From assembly GCA_963772225.1 (NCBI GenBank), contig CAVYWD010000002.1, forward strand, positions 248,001-312,000: a stretch of DNA of 64,000 nt, in the 5' to 3' direction. Position numbers and translations under genes: made by a program. Below, in pieces: positions 1-9,086 of this stretch. Within the stretch, counting starts at the first letter, position 1. Each line of letters opens with the position of its first letter. This DNA comes from CAVYWD01 sp963772225 (GTDB taxonomy: Bacteria; Myxococcota; Myxococcia; Myxococcales; UBA5297). The notes beneath the pieces were generated by a model. The model was not told the DNA's origin and did not search any database. It saw only the letters and a program-made list of their open reading frames with translations.

Positions 1-1
1 T

Positions 2-298
2 TTGGGACGCGCGGTCCCGAAAGAGCTCCCGGTCGCGGCGCGGAGGGCGGAGGACGCTTCGGCGCTTCGCGCAAAGGCGCGGGGCCTCCGAGGCAAGGCG
101 CTCAAGGCGAGCGGCAGTTCGGCTCGCGCGAGGGCGCTCCTGGGCAAGGGCGAGACTCTGGCGGCGGGCGCCAATCTCCTCCTCGCGGCAGCGCCAGGCC
201 TCCGAGGCGCGGCCCCGGAGGCGGCCGCCCGCGAAGCTGAAAGAAATCCAAAAACCTGTGTTGGTCGATATTTGACCCTGGAGAGGCTTCGCCGGTAA
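2..298 (+). CDS. Possible 3' end of an unrecognised gene, or non-coding
   Basis: An open frame enters from the left edge and ends at TAA 296-298. The predicted peptide is dominated by Ala, Arg, Gly and Leu with short direct repeats and shows no motif I recognise. The only in-window start is a TTG with no room to judge a ribosome binding site. Such Ala/Arg-rich frames arise easily by chance at this GC content. It may be the tail of a gene lying mostly outside the window, or nothing. Confidence 0.2.
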   Translation: MGRAVPKELPVAARRAEDASALRAKARGLRGKALKASGSSARARALLGKGETLAAGANLLLAAAPGLRGAAPEAAAREAERNPKTCVGRYLTLERLRR

Positions 299-370
299 CA
301 TCCGCGCCCTTCGACGCCGCCGCAGCAAGGCCCTCTGCCCTCTTCGCCCGCTCTGTCTGCCGAGGTCGAC

Positions 371-2518
371 GTGCCGTATCCCTGCGCAGAGCTGAAGACC
401 CTCCGCCCGTCGCTCGCCGCCGTGGCCCTCGCGCTCGCCGCGAGCCTTCTCGGGTGCCAGCGCGAGCACGCCCGCCTGCTCAAGGAGGTCGAGCCGTCGC
501 GGCGTGCGGAGCTCCGCGCTCAGGCGCTCACGCGCCTGGCGGAGCTGGGGGGCGAGGACGACTTCCACCTCTTTCTCAAGGCGGCCCATGACCCGTCGGT
601 GGTGGTGCGCCGAGCCGCCGCCGGGGCCCTGGGAAGCTCGGGCGACACCAAGGCCGTCGACGCGCTCGGCGAGCTCCTCTCGGACGCCGACGACCAGGTC
701 CAGGCTCTGGCGGCCAAGGGTCTGGCCCGCTTCAACACCGAGAAGGCCCGCGCCTACCTGCTGAGCGCCTACGGTCGCCAGGACGCTGCCGCGCGCGCCG
801 CCATCGCCGACGCGCTGGGGCCCGCGGGCGTCGCCGAGGCCGTGCGCTACGAGGCCAAGCTCCTGTGGGACCGCAACGTCAAGTCGCTGGAGTCGGGCGG
901 CCCGGCGGAGCGGGTCGGCGCCGCCGAAGAGCTGGGCCGGAGCGGCCGCTCGGAGGCGGTCGACCGGCTTCTGCCATTGCTCGGCGATGACTCCATCCTC
1001 CTGGCGGCAGGCGCCGCCCGGGGCCTGGGCGCAGCGCGCGATCGGCGCGCGGTCGCCTCGCTGGTCGGCGTGCTCAAGGAGAACGACCCAAACCTTCGCG
1101 AAGCTGCCGCCGAAGCCCTGGCCAATTTAGGCGACGCCTCCGCCGTGTCGCCGCTGGAGAAGATGGCCCTGGACGGCGGGCCCAGCGCCGCCGCCGCCGT
1201 TCGGGCCATTGGCCAGCTCGGCGCCGCTCCGGAGGCCCGCGCGGCGCTTTGCAAGCTCGCCTCCCAAGGCAGCCTGGAGGTGGCGGGGCTCGCGGCGCAC
1301 CTTTCTCGCGGGCGCGCGACCTGCCCGCCGGAGGCCATCCTGGCTCGTCTGGCCAAAGGCGGGGCCGAGCAGCTGGCGGGGCTCAGCGCTCTGGAGTCCT
1401 TGGGCATCAACACCGGCGCGGACAAGGTGGCGGCGCTGCTCGACAACGCCGACCGCGGAGTGCGCTCGGCGGCGGCCCGCGCGCTCGCGGAAATGGGTTC
1501 CTCCTCCGCCGGCCCGCGGGTCGAGAAGGCGCTCGTCGCCGAGGGCGAGCAGGTCCTGGCCGGGCGCCAGCGATGGATCAAGATTCCCCTGTCGGTCAAG
1601 CCCTCCTCGCCCGCCAATGCCTCGCGAGGTCAGGCCGCGGGCGAAGGCGCGGGGCTCTTTGGCCGCGACCCGAGCGCGGCCCGCTACAACGACCTGATGA
1701 ACAAGGTGGAGGCGCTCCGGGAGGCGAAGGCGCAGGCGATGGGCATTCGCCTCGAGGACCGTGAGAGGTCGGCCGACCTCGACCTCGTCAGCGAGGAGAC
1801 CGAGGGGCAGGCGGAGCTGGTGAGCGCGTTGTGCCTGGCCGCCGGCAAGCTGCACCTCCAAGGCGCGCTCGGCGTGCTCCAGAAGCTCGCCGCCGATGCG
1901 CCCGGCTCCATTCAAGTGGCCAGCTGCGAGGCGCTGGCGGCGCTCGGCGCACCCGAGGCACTTGGGCCAGCCGGCGAGTGCCTCCTCGCGCGCGACCCCG
2001 CAGCCGTGCGAGCCGCGGCGCACGGGCTAGGCCGGGCGGGGCCGAGCGCGGGGCCCGTGCTCCTCTCAGCGCTCGAGAAGCGCCACAGCGAGCGCGCAGA
2101 GATCATCCGCGCGCTGGGCGAGCTCCGGTTCAAACCGGCCGCCGAGAAGATCGCCGCGCTCTTGGGCGCCGGCGGCATCGAGGCGGCGGAGGCCGCCGCG
2201 GCGCTGGGGCGCATCGGCGACGGCGCCTACGCCAGCCGCCTCGCCCAGCAGCTCAAGGAGCCCGCCAACCCAGCGCGCCTCGACATCTTGGAGGCGCTGG
2301 GGGCGCTGGGCGATCGCTCGACCCAGCCGGTCTTGGAGCGCGAGCTCTGCAGCGACCGACCCGAGCTCCGGGCCGCGGCCGCGCGCGCGCTGGGAGGGCT
2401 TTCACCGCAGGCCAACGCTCCGCTCGAGTCGCTGCGCTTCGACTACTACGCCGAGGTGCGCCGCGCCGCCGAGGAGGCCCTGGCCAAGGCCGGGAGAAGC
2501 GTTCAAGGAAAGCCTTGA
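371..2518 (+). CDS. HEAT-repeat lipoprotein
   Basis: This 715-aa protein starts at GTG 371. A hydrophobic leader ends in a lipobox-like LLGC near residue 29, so it is probably a lipoprotein exported to the envelope. The rest is built from many helical HEAT/PBS-lyase-like repeats of about 30 residues, seen as recurring patterns such as VRRAAAGALG, VRSAAARALAEMG and LRAAAARALGGL. HEAT solenoids are scaffolds for protein binding, and no catalytic motif is visible. Its stop codon overlaps the start of the next gene (TGATG at 2516-2520), so the two are probably translationally coupled. The specific partner is unknown; a signalling role together with the downstream cNMP-domain protein is inference. 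Confidence 0.8.
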   Translation: MPYPCAELKTLRPSLAAVALALAASLLGCQREHARLLKEVEPSRRAELRAQALTRLAELGGEDDFHLFLKAAHDPSVVVRRAAAGALGSSGDTKAVDALGELLSDADDQVQALAAKGLARFNTEKARAYLLSAYGRQDAAARAAIADALGPAGVAEAVRYEAKLLWDRNVKSLESGGPAERVGAAEELGRSGRSEAVDRLLPLLGDDSILLAAGAARGLGAARDRRAVASLVGVLKENDPNLREAAAEALANLGDASAVSPLEKMALDGGPSAAAAVRAIGQLGAAPEARAALCKLASQGSLEVAGLAAHLSRGRATCPPEAILARLAKGGAEQLAGLSALESLGINTGADKVAALLDNADRGVRSAAARALAEMGSSSAGPRVEKALVAEGEQVLAGRQRWIKIPLSVKPSSPANASRGQAAGEGAGLFGRDPSAARYNDLMNKVEALREAKAQAMGIRLEDRERSADLDLVSEETEGQAELVSALCLAAGKLHLQGALGVLQKLAADAPGSIQVASCEALAALGAPEALGPAGECLLARDPAAVRAAAHGLGRAGPSAGPVLLSALEKRHSERAEIIRALGELRFKPAAEKIAALLGAGGIEAAEAAAALGRIGDGAYASRLAQQLKEPANPARLDILEALGALGDRSTQPVLERELCSDRPELRAAAARALGGLSPQANAPLESLRFDYYAEVRRAAEEALAKAGRSVQGKP

Positions 2519-3997
2519 TGGCGGACGCCCGCGAGCTCAAAGACCAGGCCGCCAAGCACTTCGCGAAGGGCCGCTTCGACAAGGCCGCTTCCGTCTACGC
2601 GGAGCTCTGCCAGCTCGAGCCCAACGACACGCAGCTTCGCATCCGGCTCGGCGACGCCAGGGTCAAGGCGGGCGACGCGAAGGGCGCCGTTGAAGCCTAT
2701 CGCGGGGCGGCGGAGGACTACGCGCACCAGGGCTTTCTGCCGCGCGCCATCGCCGCGTGCAAGCGGATCCTCGACCTCGAGCCCGGGCACCAGGAGACGC
2801 AGGTCGCGCTCGCGCGCCTCTACGCGAAGCGCTCGTCGGCGAAGCCGGCGCGGCCGGTCGATGCGTCGTCGCCGCAAGCGGCTCCGGGCGTGGCGCGCGA
2901 CCCGGTGGGCTCGGGCGAGGCGAGCCTCCAGCTCGACACCGAGTTCCGGTTCAGTGAGCTGGAGCTGGGCGCAGCGGATCTCGAAGACCTGGAGGCGGCC
3001 GTGGCCAAGGCGGCGCCGGGCGCGCCTGCGGCCGTGAAGCCGGGGGGGTGGTTCGCCTCACCCGATGTCGCGCGCCTCAGCCTGGCGGAGCTCCAGATCG
3101 GCCAAGTGGACGAGGCCGCGGACATCGAGGTGCTCACGGTCTCGTCCGACCCGCCGGGCGGCGCGCCGGACGTCCCTGAGGTCCCGCTCTTCTCTGCGCT
3201 GTCGCGCGAGGCGTTCGTGGAGCTCGTCTCCCGCTGCGGCCTGCACCGAGCCGCCGCCGGCGAGACGATCATCCAGGAGGGCAGCGTGGGCGCCTCCTTC
3301 TTCGCTGTGAGCAGCGGCGCGGTGAAGGTCGTGCGAAAGCGGGCCGCCTCTGAGCTCGTCCTCGCCCGCCTCGGCGCGGGCGACTTCTTCGGGGAGATGG
3401 CGCTCCTGTCCGGCGCCCCGCGCACGGCGAGCGTGGTGGCCGCCGAGCCGACCGAGCTCCTGGAGATCTCGGCGTCGCTCTTGGCGGGCCTCCTGCCGCG
3501 CTACCCCCACGTCGGCCAGGTGCTCAAGCGCTTCTGCCGCGAGCGATTCCTGGCGAACGTCCTTTCGTCCAGCCGCATCTTCGCGCAGTTCGCGGGCGGC
3601 GACCGGCAGAGGCTCGTCGAGCGCTTCCAGGCCCGCGAAGCCGCGGCCGGCGAGCATATCCTCGAGGAAGGGCGAGCCTCCGATGGGCTCTACGTGGTCG
3701 TCGCCGGCGCCGTGGAGGTGCTGAAGTCCGGCGCGGACGGGCCCGCCAAGCTCGCCGAGCTCAGGGAAGGCGACCTCTTTGGCGAGATCTCGCTGCTCAC
3801 CAAGAGCGCGGCCACGGCCACCATCGCCGCCTTGGGACCGGCGGCGCTCCTGAAGCTCCCGAGGCGGGACTTCGACGAGCTCATCTGCACTCACCCGCAG
3901 ATCTCTGGAGCTGGTGAGCGAGCTTTCCGACGAGCGACTTCGGCTGCAGGCCGAGCGCATCGCCTCAGGGGCGCCTCAGGGGCTCAGCTTCGTCTGA
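2518..3997 (+). CDS. TPR protein with two cyclic-nucleotide-binding domains (frameshifted near 3904)
   Basis: The start is ATG 2518, overlapping the stop of the HEAT gene. Residues 1-95 are TPR-like (ELCQLEPNDTQLRIRLGDA, RILDLEPGHQETQVALARL). Two Crp/PKA-type cNMP domains follow at about residues 221-335 and 352-465. The first keeps a phosphate-binding cassette, FFGEMALLSGAPRTASV, with Glu and Arg. The second (FGEISLLTKSAATAT) lacks the Arg and may not bind nucleotide. No DNA-binding domain is seen. After HPQI the frame breaks: removing one base near 3904 gives LELVSELSDERLRLQAERI and a stop at 3995-3997, while the unshifted frame would run antisense through the next gene to 4251. The lesion is probably a one-base indel, real or from sequencing. 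Confidence 0.8.
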
Positions 3998-4016
3998 CCG
4001 TCCTCGCGCAGGCGCC

Positions 4017-4694
4017 TCACGGCTCCTTGCCGTTCGAGCCGCGAAGCCGCTCTAGGAACGCCGCGCGGTCGAGGCCACCCGACTCGGCGAGCATGTCCAC
4101 CAAGGCGCGCAGCGCCCGCGCCTGGCGGGTGGCCAGGGCCTCGAGCCGGGCGACGCGCTCTTCGAGCGGCGGCGCCGCGGGCGCAGGCGGGGCGCTTGGC
4201 TCCGGCGCGAGGGGCCGGATTGCGGGGGCGGGCGCCGCGCCCTCACCGTAGTAGTAGCGCCGTATCGCGCGGTCGATGTCGGTGGCGGCGGCGACGACCG
4301 CCTCGACCTTGAGCCCCATCCGCGCGCCGAGCGCCGCGAAGGCCTCGACGTTGTTCGGGTCGCTCGAGGCGACGCGCAGGACCCGCGCCTTGGCGTCGCG
4401 CTGGACCGGCATCACGCCGTACTGCTCGCACTCGTGGACCGGGAGCAGCTCGGTGACGCTCGGCGGCAGCGCGATCGCCGCGAGGTCGATGGACGGCAGA
4501 CCCAGGTGCTCCGCCAGAGCGCGGGCGATGGTGCGCTCGTCCAGGAACCCCATCTCGACCAGGACACGCCCGAGCCGCCCGCCCCATCGGCTCTGCTCGG
4601 CGAGCGCCGCGTCGAGGTGCGCAGGGTCGAGGAGGCCGGCCTTGATGAGGAGCTCGCCGAGCTTGAGCCGGGCGCGCGGCCGGGAGGGGCCCAT
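4017..4694 (-). CDS. MshEN-domain protein (GspE/PilB N-terminal-like)
   Basis: This 225-aa protein starts with LKLGELLIKAGLLDPAHLDA and continues VLVEMGFLDERTIARALAEH, the paired-helix pattern of the MshEN/GspE-II N-terminal domain. A second half with PVQRDAKARVLRVASSDPNN matches the later part of that domain. In PilB and MshE relatives this domain can bind cyclic di-GMP. No ATPase core is attached here. A proline/alanine linker (about residues 150-175) leads to a helical tail (RVARLEALATRQARAL). The start at 4694 has an AGGTGA ribosome site just upstream. It may be a free-standing c-di-GMP receptor or adaptor for type II secretion, pili or motility; ligand binding is inference. Confidence 0.75.
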   Translation of the reverse strand: MGPSRPRARLKLGELLIKAGLLDPAHLDAALAEQSRWGGRLGRVLVEMGFLDERTIARALAEHLGLPSIDLAAIALPPSVTELLPVHECEQYGVMPVQRDAKARVLRVASSDPNNVEAFAALGARMGLKVEAVVAAATDIDRAIRRYYYGEGAAPAPAIRPLAPEPSAPPAPAAPPLEERVARLEALATRQARALRALVDMLAESGGLDRAAFLERLRGSNGKEP

Positions 4695-4893
4695 CGCTCA
4701 CCTCGCTTCGAGAGCGGCCGAGCGCCGCGCTCTCTTCTCGCCGTAGCATAGCCTGTCGCGATCGCTTCCCTCGAGGCACCTCGTCCGCCCGTCCTGGTGC
4801 CAGGAAATTGACGGCTCCCCGCGGCGGCCGAGAATCGGTCGGAACAGGGCGCTACAGCCCTGTTTGCCTGGCGCGGCCAGGACAGGGGAACCG

Positions 4894-5223
4894 ATGAACG
4901 AGCATCAGAGCTCCTCGGGCGAAGGTGGCCCCGATCGCGTCGACCTCGCCATGGAGAACCTGCGGCAGAGGCTGCGCCGTGCCTCGGATGATCCCGTGCG
5001 CATCGAGCTCCTGGAGGACGACCTGCGAGAAGGGCGCCGGGCCCTCGAGGAGGTGGACGAGTTCTTCGGCGAGGTGATCGCGCTTCTCTCGGACCGGAGG
5101 GCCTCGTCGAGCCGGTACGTGGACCTCGCCGACGACCCGTCGGTCGGCCAGCGGCTCGAGGTCCTCTCAGAGGCCGTTCACTCCCTGAGGCGGAGGCTGG
5201 TGCAGCTCGCGGCGCGGAACTGA
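4894..5223 (+). CDS. Hypothetical small helical protein
   Basis: I start this 109-aa protein at ATG 4894 because AGGGGA lies 5 nt upstream; a TTG at 4864 in the same frame has no such signal. The sequence is charged and helical (LRQRLRRASDD, LLEDDLREGRRALEEVDEFF, RLEVLSEAVHSLRRRLVQLA) and looks like a short coiled coil. No family is recognised. It is divergent from the MshEN gene across about 200 bp and convergent with the DUF3108 gene, with only about 40 bp between. Confidence 0.6.
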   Translation: MNEHQSSSGEGGPDRVDLAMENLRQRLRRASDDPVRIELLEDDLREGRRALEEVDEFFGEVIALLSDRRASSSRYVDLADDPSVGQRLEVLSEAVHSLRRRLVQLAARN

Positions 5224-5266
5224 CGAGGCCAAGAACCCGGCGCGCTCGAATCGCTTCAGCTCGCGG

Positions 5267-6187
5267 CTACCATTCCAGCGCCTTGCCTTGCGGGCCCACG
5301 TGGGCGTCGGGGCGCTCGGCACCGGTGAGAGTCGCGCGAACGGCTCCCAGGTCGATGACGCCCAGGGCGGCCACGGGGATTCGGCGCGCGTCGTCCGTGA
5401 CCCAGACGTGCACCTCGCGCGTATTCAGCGGCCCCGGCCCCGACCGCGTGGCCACCCCCTTCAGATGCAGGGTCGTGAACTCCCCCGCGGGCGTCGAGAC
5501 CTGCTCGCGCGACTCCACCTCGCCGGCGACCCGCCACATCCGCTTCAGCGCGTAGGTCTCGAAACAGAACGCCTCGCCCACCTTGAGCGGGAGCGCTCGG
5601 AAGAGGTAGATGCCGCCGACATAGTCGACCGCATCGCCGACCACGCCGTGGCGGCTGAGCTTCACTCCCGCCGAGGTGCGCGCCTCGAGATCGACGAATC
5701 GGTCCCCCCGGCCGCGGGGCCGGGCGGGAAAGTCACCTTGGCGATACGGTCGACCCCGCCCTCGCTCAGCTCCTCGCGGAAGGCGCTGGGGCGCAGGTCT
5801 TTGGGGCGCAGCTGGGTGACGACCTCCGCTTTGACCCTGCGGATCTCTGTCGAAGAACGTGTTCGACTCGGCGCGCACGCGCACCGAGAGGTCCTGCCCC
5901 ATGCCGGCGCTGGGGAGAACCTCGAAGCTCATCCGGCCGGCGCGAACGCCCACCACGTCGATGTCGTAGCGGAGCACCTCGCCGGGGAAGAACGGCGGCG
6001 GCCCCGCCAACGGCTTTTTGAGCGGCGCGCACTCGCCCGGTTGCGCCGGGACGAGCTCGGCACCGGGCGGCGCCTGCGTCCGCGCACGCGACCCTCGGGC
6101 CTCGAGTGCCCCGGGCGCGCCGAAGCCCGGGGCCACGGGCCCTGCGGCAGCGACGGCGAGAGCGAGGACCCATCCGGCCCAGACCAT
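5267..6187 (-). CDS. DUF3108 family secreted protein (two compensating frameshifts)
   Basis: The N-terminus is a signal peptide (MVWAGWVLALAVAAAGP). Typical DUF3108 signatures follow: FFPGEVLRYDIDVVGVRAGRMSFEV near residue 65, LPLKVGEAFCFETYA in the middle, and VHVWVTDDARRIPVAALGV near the end. Family members are periplasmic or outer-membrane-associated beta-rich proteins of unknown function. Between about 5843 and 5705 this frame reads as Arg/Pro/Gly-rich nonsense, while the next frame gives a plausible family sequence (VKAEVVTQLRPKDLRPSAFR). One extra base near 5845 and one missing base in the G6 run at 5703-5708 would restore a single good frame. The start at 6187 has GGAGG just upstream. 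A second DUF3108 gene lies at 8149-8940. Confidence 0.7.
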   Translation of the reverse strand: MVWAGWVLALAVAAAGPVAPGFGAPGALEARGSRARTQAPPGAELVPAQPGECAPLKKPLAGPPPFFPGEVLRYDIDVVGVRAGRMSFEVLPSAGMGQDLSVRVRAESNTFFDRDPQGQSGGRHPAAPQRPAPQRLPRGAERGRGRPYRQGDFPARPRGRGDRFVDLEARTSAGVKLSRHGVVGDAVDYVGGIYLFRALPLKVGEAFCFETYALKRMWRVAGEVESREQVSTPAGEFTTLHLKGVATRSGPGPLNTREVHVWVTDDARRIPVAALGVIDLGAVRATLTGAERPDAHVGPQGKALEW

Positions 6188-6246
6188 GTGGCCTCCAAAC
6201 CTCTACGAGCGGCGGAGTCTAACACTGAACACCGAATCAGCATCGC

Positions 6247-8019
6247 TCAGGGGACTCGGTTGCCGGAGGGGAGCGCGGCTTCGATCTGCGACGCGAGCCG
6301 GTCGCGGGCGCGCTGCCAGGCGGCGGGCGACCGCTCGATGGTCGAGGGCTCGGGCGCCAGCGCGGCGGCGAAGCGCTGGGCCTCTCGCTCCAGTCCCAGC
6401 GAGCGAGCAAGGACGAGGTACTCGTAGTCCTCGAGGCCGTCGCGCAGGTGCTTGAGCCGCAGGCTCTCCACGGGGATGTCGCGGGAGCCGCCGATGCGAG
6501 AGGGGAGCCCTGGGTAAAAGAGCGTGCCGTCGCCGTTGCCGTGGAAGCGCAGGGCGTCCTTCCAGGGGTCGCCGGCGACGGCGCCGGGCTTCTCGGGCAG
6601 GTAGGCCTCCACGGTGTTGTAGTAGAGCTCGCCGCCGATGCCGTGCCGGAAAGCGAGCACGCCCATGGCGCGGTTGAGCGCGGCGGGGTGGTCGATGGCG
6701 TACGACGGCCAACCGCGAAAGTAGGCCGCCGCGTCGCGCGCCAGCGGCGGCAGGGGACCGCATCCGTGGCTCCCGCAGCTCTGGTACCACCAGAGCTCGG
6801 CGCCGCTCTTGCGTGCCGCGGCGTACGCGGCTGCAGGAACGATTCGGCCCGAGCAGTACGCGTCGAAGCCGCGCGAGAAGAGGCAGTTCAGGTTCGGCGC
6901 CAGGATGTCGGCCGCGCCCTCGAGGAGCGGGTCGAGCGAGGCGGTCACCAGCACCCGCAGGTCGGGGTCGGCGCGGTGGACGAGCGCGGCGAAGCGGCGG
7001 ACCTTCGGCAAATCCTCGGGCCGCGGTTCGTCCTCGGCGTAAACGAACGCGCGGGAGAGCCAACCGCGCTCGCGCAGGTGGGCCGCGAAGGCGCGCCAGT
7101 AGGCCACCTTCTGGTCGTCGGTTCGAGCCGCCGGGTGAAGCCGGACGTCCGTCGAGGTGAACCTCGCGCCGGTTGCGAGGGCGGTGCCGTCCAGGAAGGG
7201 AGAGAGCTCGGCGTCGTAGCGGCTGAAGTCGAGGTGGACTTGAGCGCCCGGGCGCATCGGCGGCGGCTCCATGCTCATCCCGTGGAGCGAGATCCGGTGG
7301 CGAAGCGCGGCCGAGGCGTAGAGCCGGGTGAGCGGGTCCACGCAAGGAGGATTGGCAGGCCGGCCGTGCCCGAGGCACGCCGAAAGTCCCGAGAAGCCGA
7401 AGGTCGTCGGGAGGGATGAAGTGGCGGGGATGGCGAAGCGCCGGACCTCCAGGGTGACGGGCATCCGCGTCGGCACCGCGCCGCGCGCCGTGAGCTCGAG
7501 CTCGGACCGGTAGAGCCCGGAGCGCGCCTGAACGGGGACGCAGACTTCCAGGTAGATGGCGACGGGCTCGGGGCCTGCCGACGAGGCCGGGAACGCGGCG
7601 CGTTCCTCGCCGAAGTATGCGTCGGCAGCGGGGATCAGCGGGTCGGGCCAGCGGCCGGCGCGCCCTTCGAGGTTCGAAGGCTGCTCGACGCTCACGAACG
7701 CCTCGCGGTAGAGCGCGACCGCAATGGGCTCGGCGCCCTCCAAGCGCAGGGGCGCCGATTGCGCCCGGACGCCGTCGATGGGCGCGCGGGCGAACACCTG
7801 GGCGCCCTCGCACTCGCCGCGCGCGGCGCTCAGGTGGATGGCGCTCGCGCCGGCCGGCGCCGAGCCAGGGGCGAGCTTCTCCAAGGCCGGAGCGGCGACG
7901 GCCCACGGCGCCTCGGCGTTCGCCAGGTGCGCGCCGGCCCAGAGGCCCGCCGGCAGCACCCCGAGGGCGGCCGCGCACAGCCGTCGCAGGCTCCGGGGGA
8001 TACGTGGTGCGCCGCGCAC
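6247..8019 (-). CDS. DUF4091 / GH123-like domain protein
   Basis: This 590-aa protein starts at GTG 8019, with GGGAGG about 6 nt upstream, and opens with a signal-peptide-like leader. The middle and C-terminal parts carry a (beta/alpha)-barrel-type pattern seen in DUF4091/GH123-like proteins: FVYAEDEPRPEDLPKVR near residue 340, ELWWYQSCGSHGC near 420, GIGGELYYNTVEAYLP near 475, and the C-terminal LRLKHLRDGLEDYEYLVLA that typifies DUF4091. GH123 enzymes are N-acetyl-beta-galactosaminidases, but many DUF4091 proteins are uncharacterised, so substrate and activity are inference. It sits between two DUF3108 genes on the same strand. Confidence 0.8.
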   Translation of the reverse strand: MRGAPRIPRSLRRLCAAALGVLPAGLWAGAHLANAEAPWAVAAPALEKLAPGSAPAGASAIHLSAARGECEGAQVFARAPIDGVRAQSAPLRLEGAEPIAVALYREAFVSVEQPSNLEGRAGRWPDPLIPAADAYFGEERAAFPASSAGPEPVAIYLEVCVPVQARSGLYRSELELTARGAVPTRMPVTLEVRRFAIPATSSLPTTFGFSGLSACLGHGRPANPPCVDPLTRLYASAALRHRISLHGMSMEPPPMRPGAQVHLDFSRYDAELSPFLDGTALATGARFTSTDVRLHPAARTDDQKVAYWRAFAAHLRERGWLSRAFVYAEDEPRPEDLPKVRRFAALVHRADPDLRVLVTASLDPLLEGAADILAPNLNCLFSRGFDAYCSGRIVPAAAYAAARKSGAELWWYQSCGSHGCGPLPPLARDAAAYFRGWPSYAIDHPAALNRAMGVLAFRHGIGGELYYNTVEAYLPEKPGAVAGDPWKDALRFHGNGDGTLFYPGLPSRIGGSRDIPVESLRLKHLRDGLEDYEYLVLARSLGLEREAQRFAAALAPEPSTIERSPAAWQRARDRLASQIEAALPSGNRVP

Positions 8020-8148
8020 GTCCGACCTCCCGACCGAGCGGGTCTCGTTGTTGGAGGGTGGGCTTTGCGGCGTGAAGCGGCAAGCCGGCTTGGGCGGCGG
8101 TCCATCGTCGCTTCCGGCGACCGAGGGAGGAACCTTTGGCGCTTGGCC

Positions 8149-8940
8149 CTAACGCGCGGGGATGCCCTTCTGGTACCCGACGAGGTCAACCACGAGGTTT
8201 CCGATGGCGAACTCGGCGTCCACGCGCACGGGGATATGGCGCTCGTCGTCGGAAACGTAGATGCGGATGTCGCGCTTGCTGTTGAAGTTGCCTGGAAAGT
8301 CGGCCTGCACCTTCAGAACCACCACGTCGAAGGTGCCGGCGGCCACCTGGAGAGTCTCTTTGCGCTCCACGTCGGCGCGGAGCGTGACGCGGTCTTGTCC
8401 GGTGAAAATGGGGATCTCCTCGTGGTCGCCGAGCTTCAGGGAGAAGGTGCGCATCGTGAACAGGGCCGCGAGGACGTCTTGGCTCCCGGGGGCGATGTCG
8501 GCGACTCGTTCCTGCACCTCGCCGTCGGTGCGCTCTCGTGTGGCGACGGCCTTGTTGACCTCGCGCTGGAAGCGCAGCCGCTCGCGGTGGCGTTTGCCCT
8601 GCTCGTCGGCGAGGAGGTCGTTCCCCTCGGTGAGGCCGGTCATCGGGTTCCACCAGGTGACGAACTTGTCTTTGATGGGGTAGAGGACGAACAGCGGGTC
8701 CGTTCGGGCGAACGCCACGATGGGCCAGACCTTCGCGCCGCCCAGCGGCGCCTCGGAGCCGACGAGAATCTGGCCGCGCCCGACGGGGATTCCCAGATAT
8801 CGGCAGGTGTAGTCGAGGGATTCGGCCGGGCCGAACGGGTGGGCGGTCTCGCCGGCTCGGGCGGCCGAAGTCATGACGAGCGAGAGTGCAGCGGCGAGCG
8901 CGACAGTTCGGGCGGGGCGGGGAAAGTGAATTGGGTGCAT
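8149..8940 (-). CDS. DUF3108 family secreted protein
   Basis: I start at ATG 8940, which gives 263 aa with a signal peptide (TVALAAALSLVMTSAARA). Family features are intact: ESLDYTCRYLGIPVGRGQI near residue 40, PLFVLYPIKDKFVTWWNP near 85, and IRIYVSDDERHIPVRVDAEF near the C-terminus. It is only distantly similar to the copy at 5267-6187 but has the same architecture, so the two flank the DUF4091 gene as paralogues. The function of DUF3108 is unknown; a periplasmic or outer-membrane location is inferred from the leader. Confidence 0.85.
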   Translation of the reverse strand: MHPIHFPRPARTVALAAALSLVMTSAARAGETAHPFGPAESLDYTCRYLGIPVGRGQILVGSEAPLGGAKVWPIVAFARTDPLFVLYPIKDKFVTWWNPMTGLTEGNDLLADEQGKRHRERLRFQREVNKAVATRERTDGEVQERVADIAPGSQDVLAALFTMRTFSLKLGDHEEIPIFTGQDRVTLRADVERKETLQVAAGTFDVVVLKVQADFPGNFNSKRDIRIYVSDDERHIPVRVDAEFAIGNLVVDLVGYQKGIPAR

Positions 8941-9086
8941 GCGAGGCCTTGCCGAACGCCGTCTTGGGCGACGGACGAGGCAAGGGTGTGCATTATTCCG
9001 CACCGGCGCTGGAAGCGGCCTTAAAACCGCGCCGCTCCCGGCGCCGCGCGCCGAGCTTCGACCTCCTGGCGGGCCCGCTGCCGACC

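Noticed and set aside
1127..2023. Long minus-strand frames under the HEAT-repeat gene
   Set aside because: Antisense shadows caused by high GC and Ala codons; the plus-strand HEAT periodicity is clear.
4790..4815. Possible sigma-54 promoter upstream of the small protein at 4894
   Set aside because: TGGTGCC and ATTGAC are poorly matched to the -24/-12 consensus and wrongly spaced.
7759..9024. 421-codon plus-strand frame opposite the DUF3108 gene
   Set aside because: Spans the DUF4091 5' end and a DUF3108 gene antisense; composition is that of a GC shadow and there is no family.
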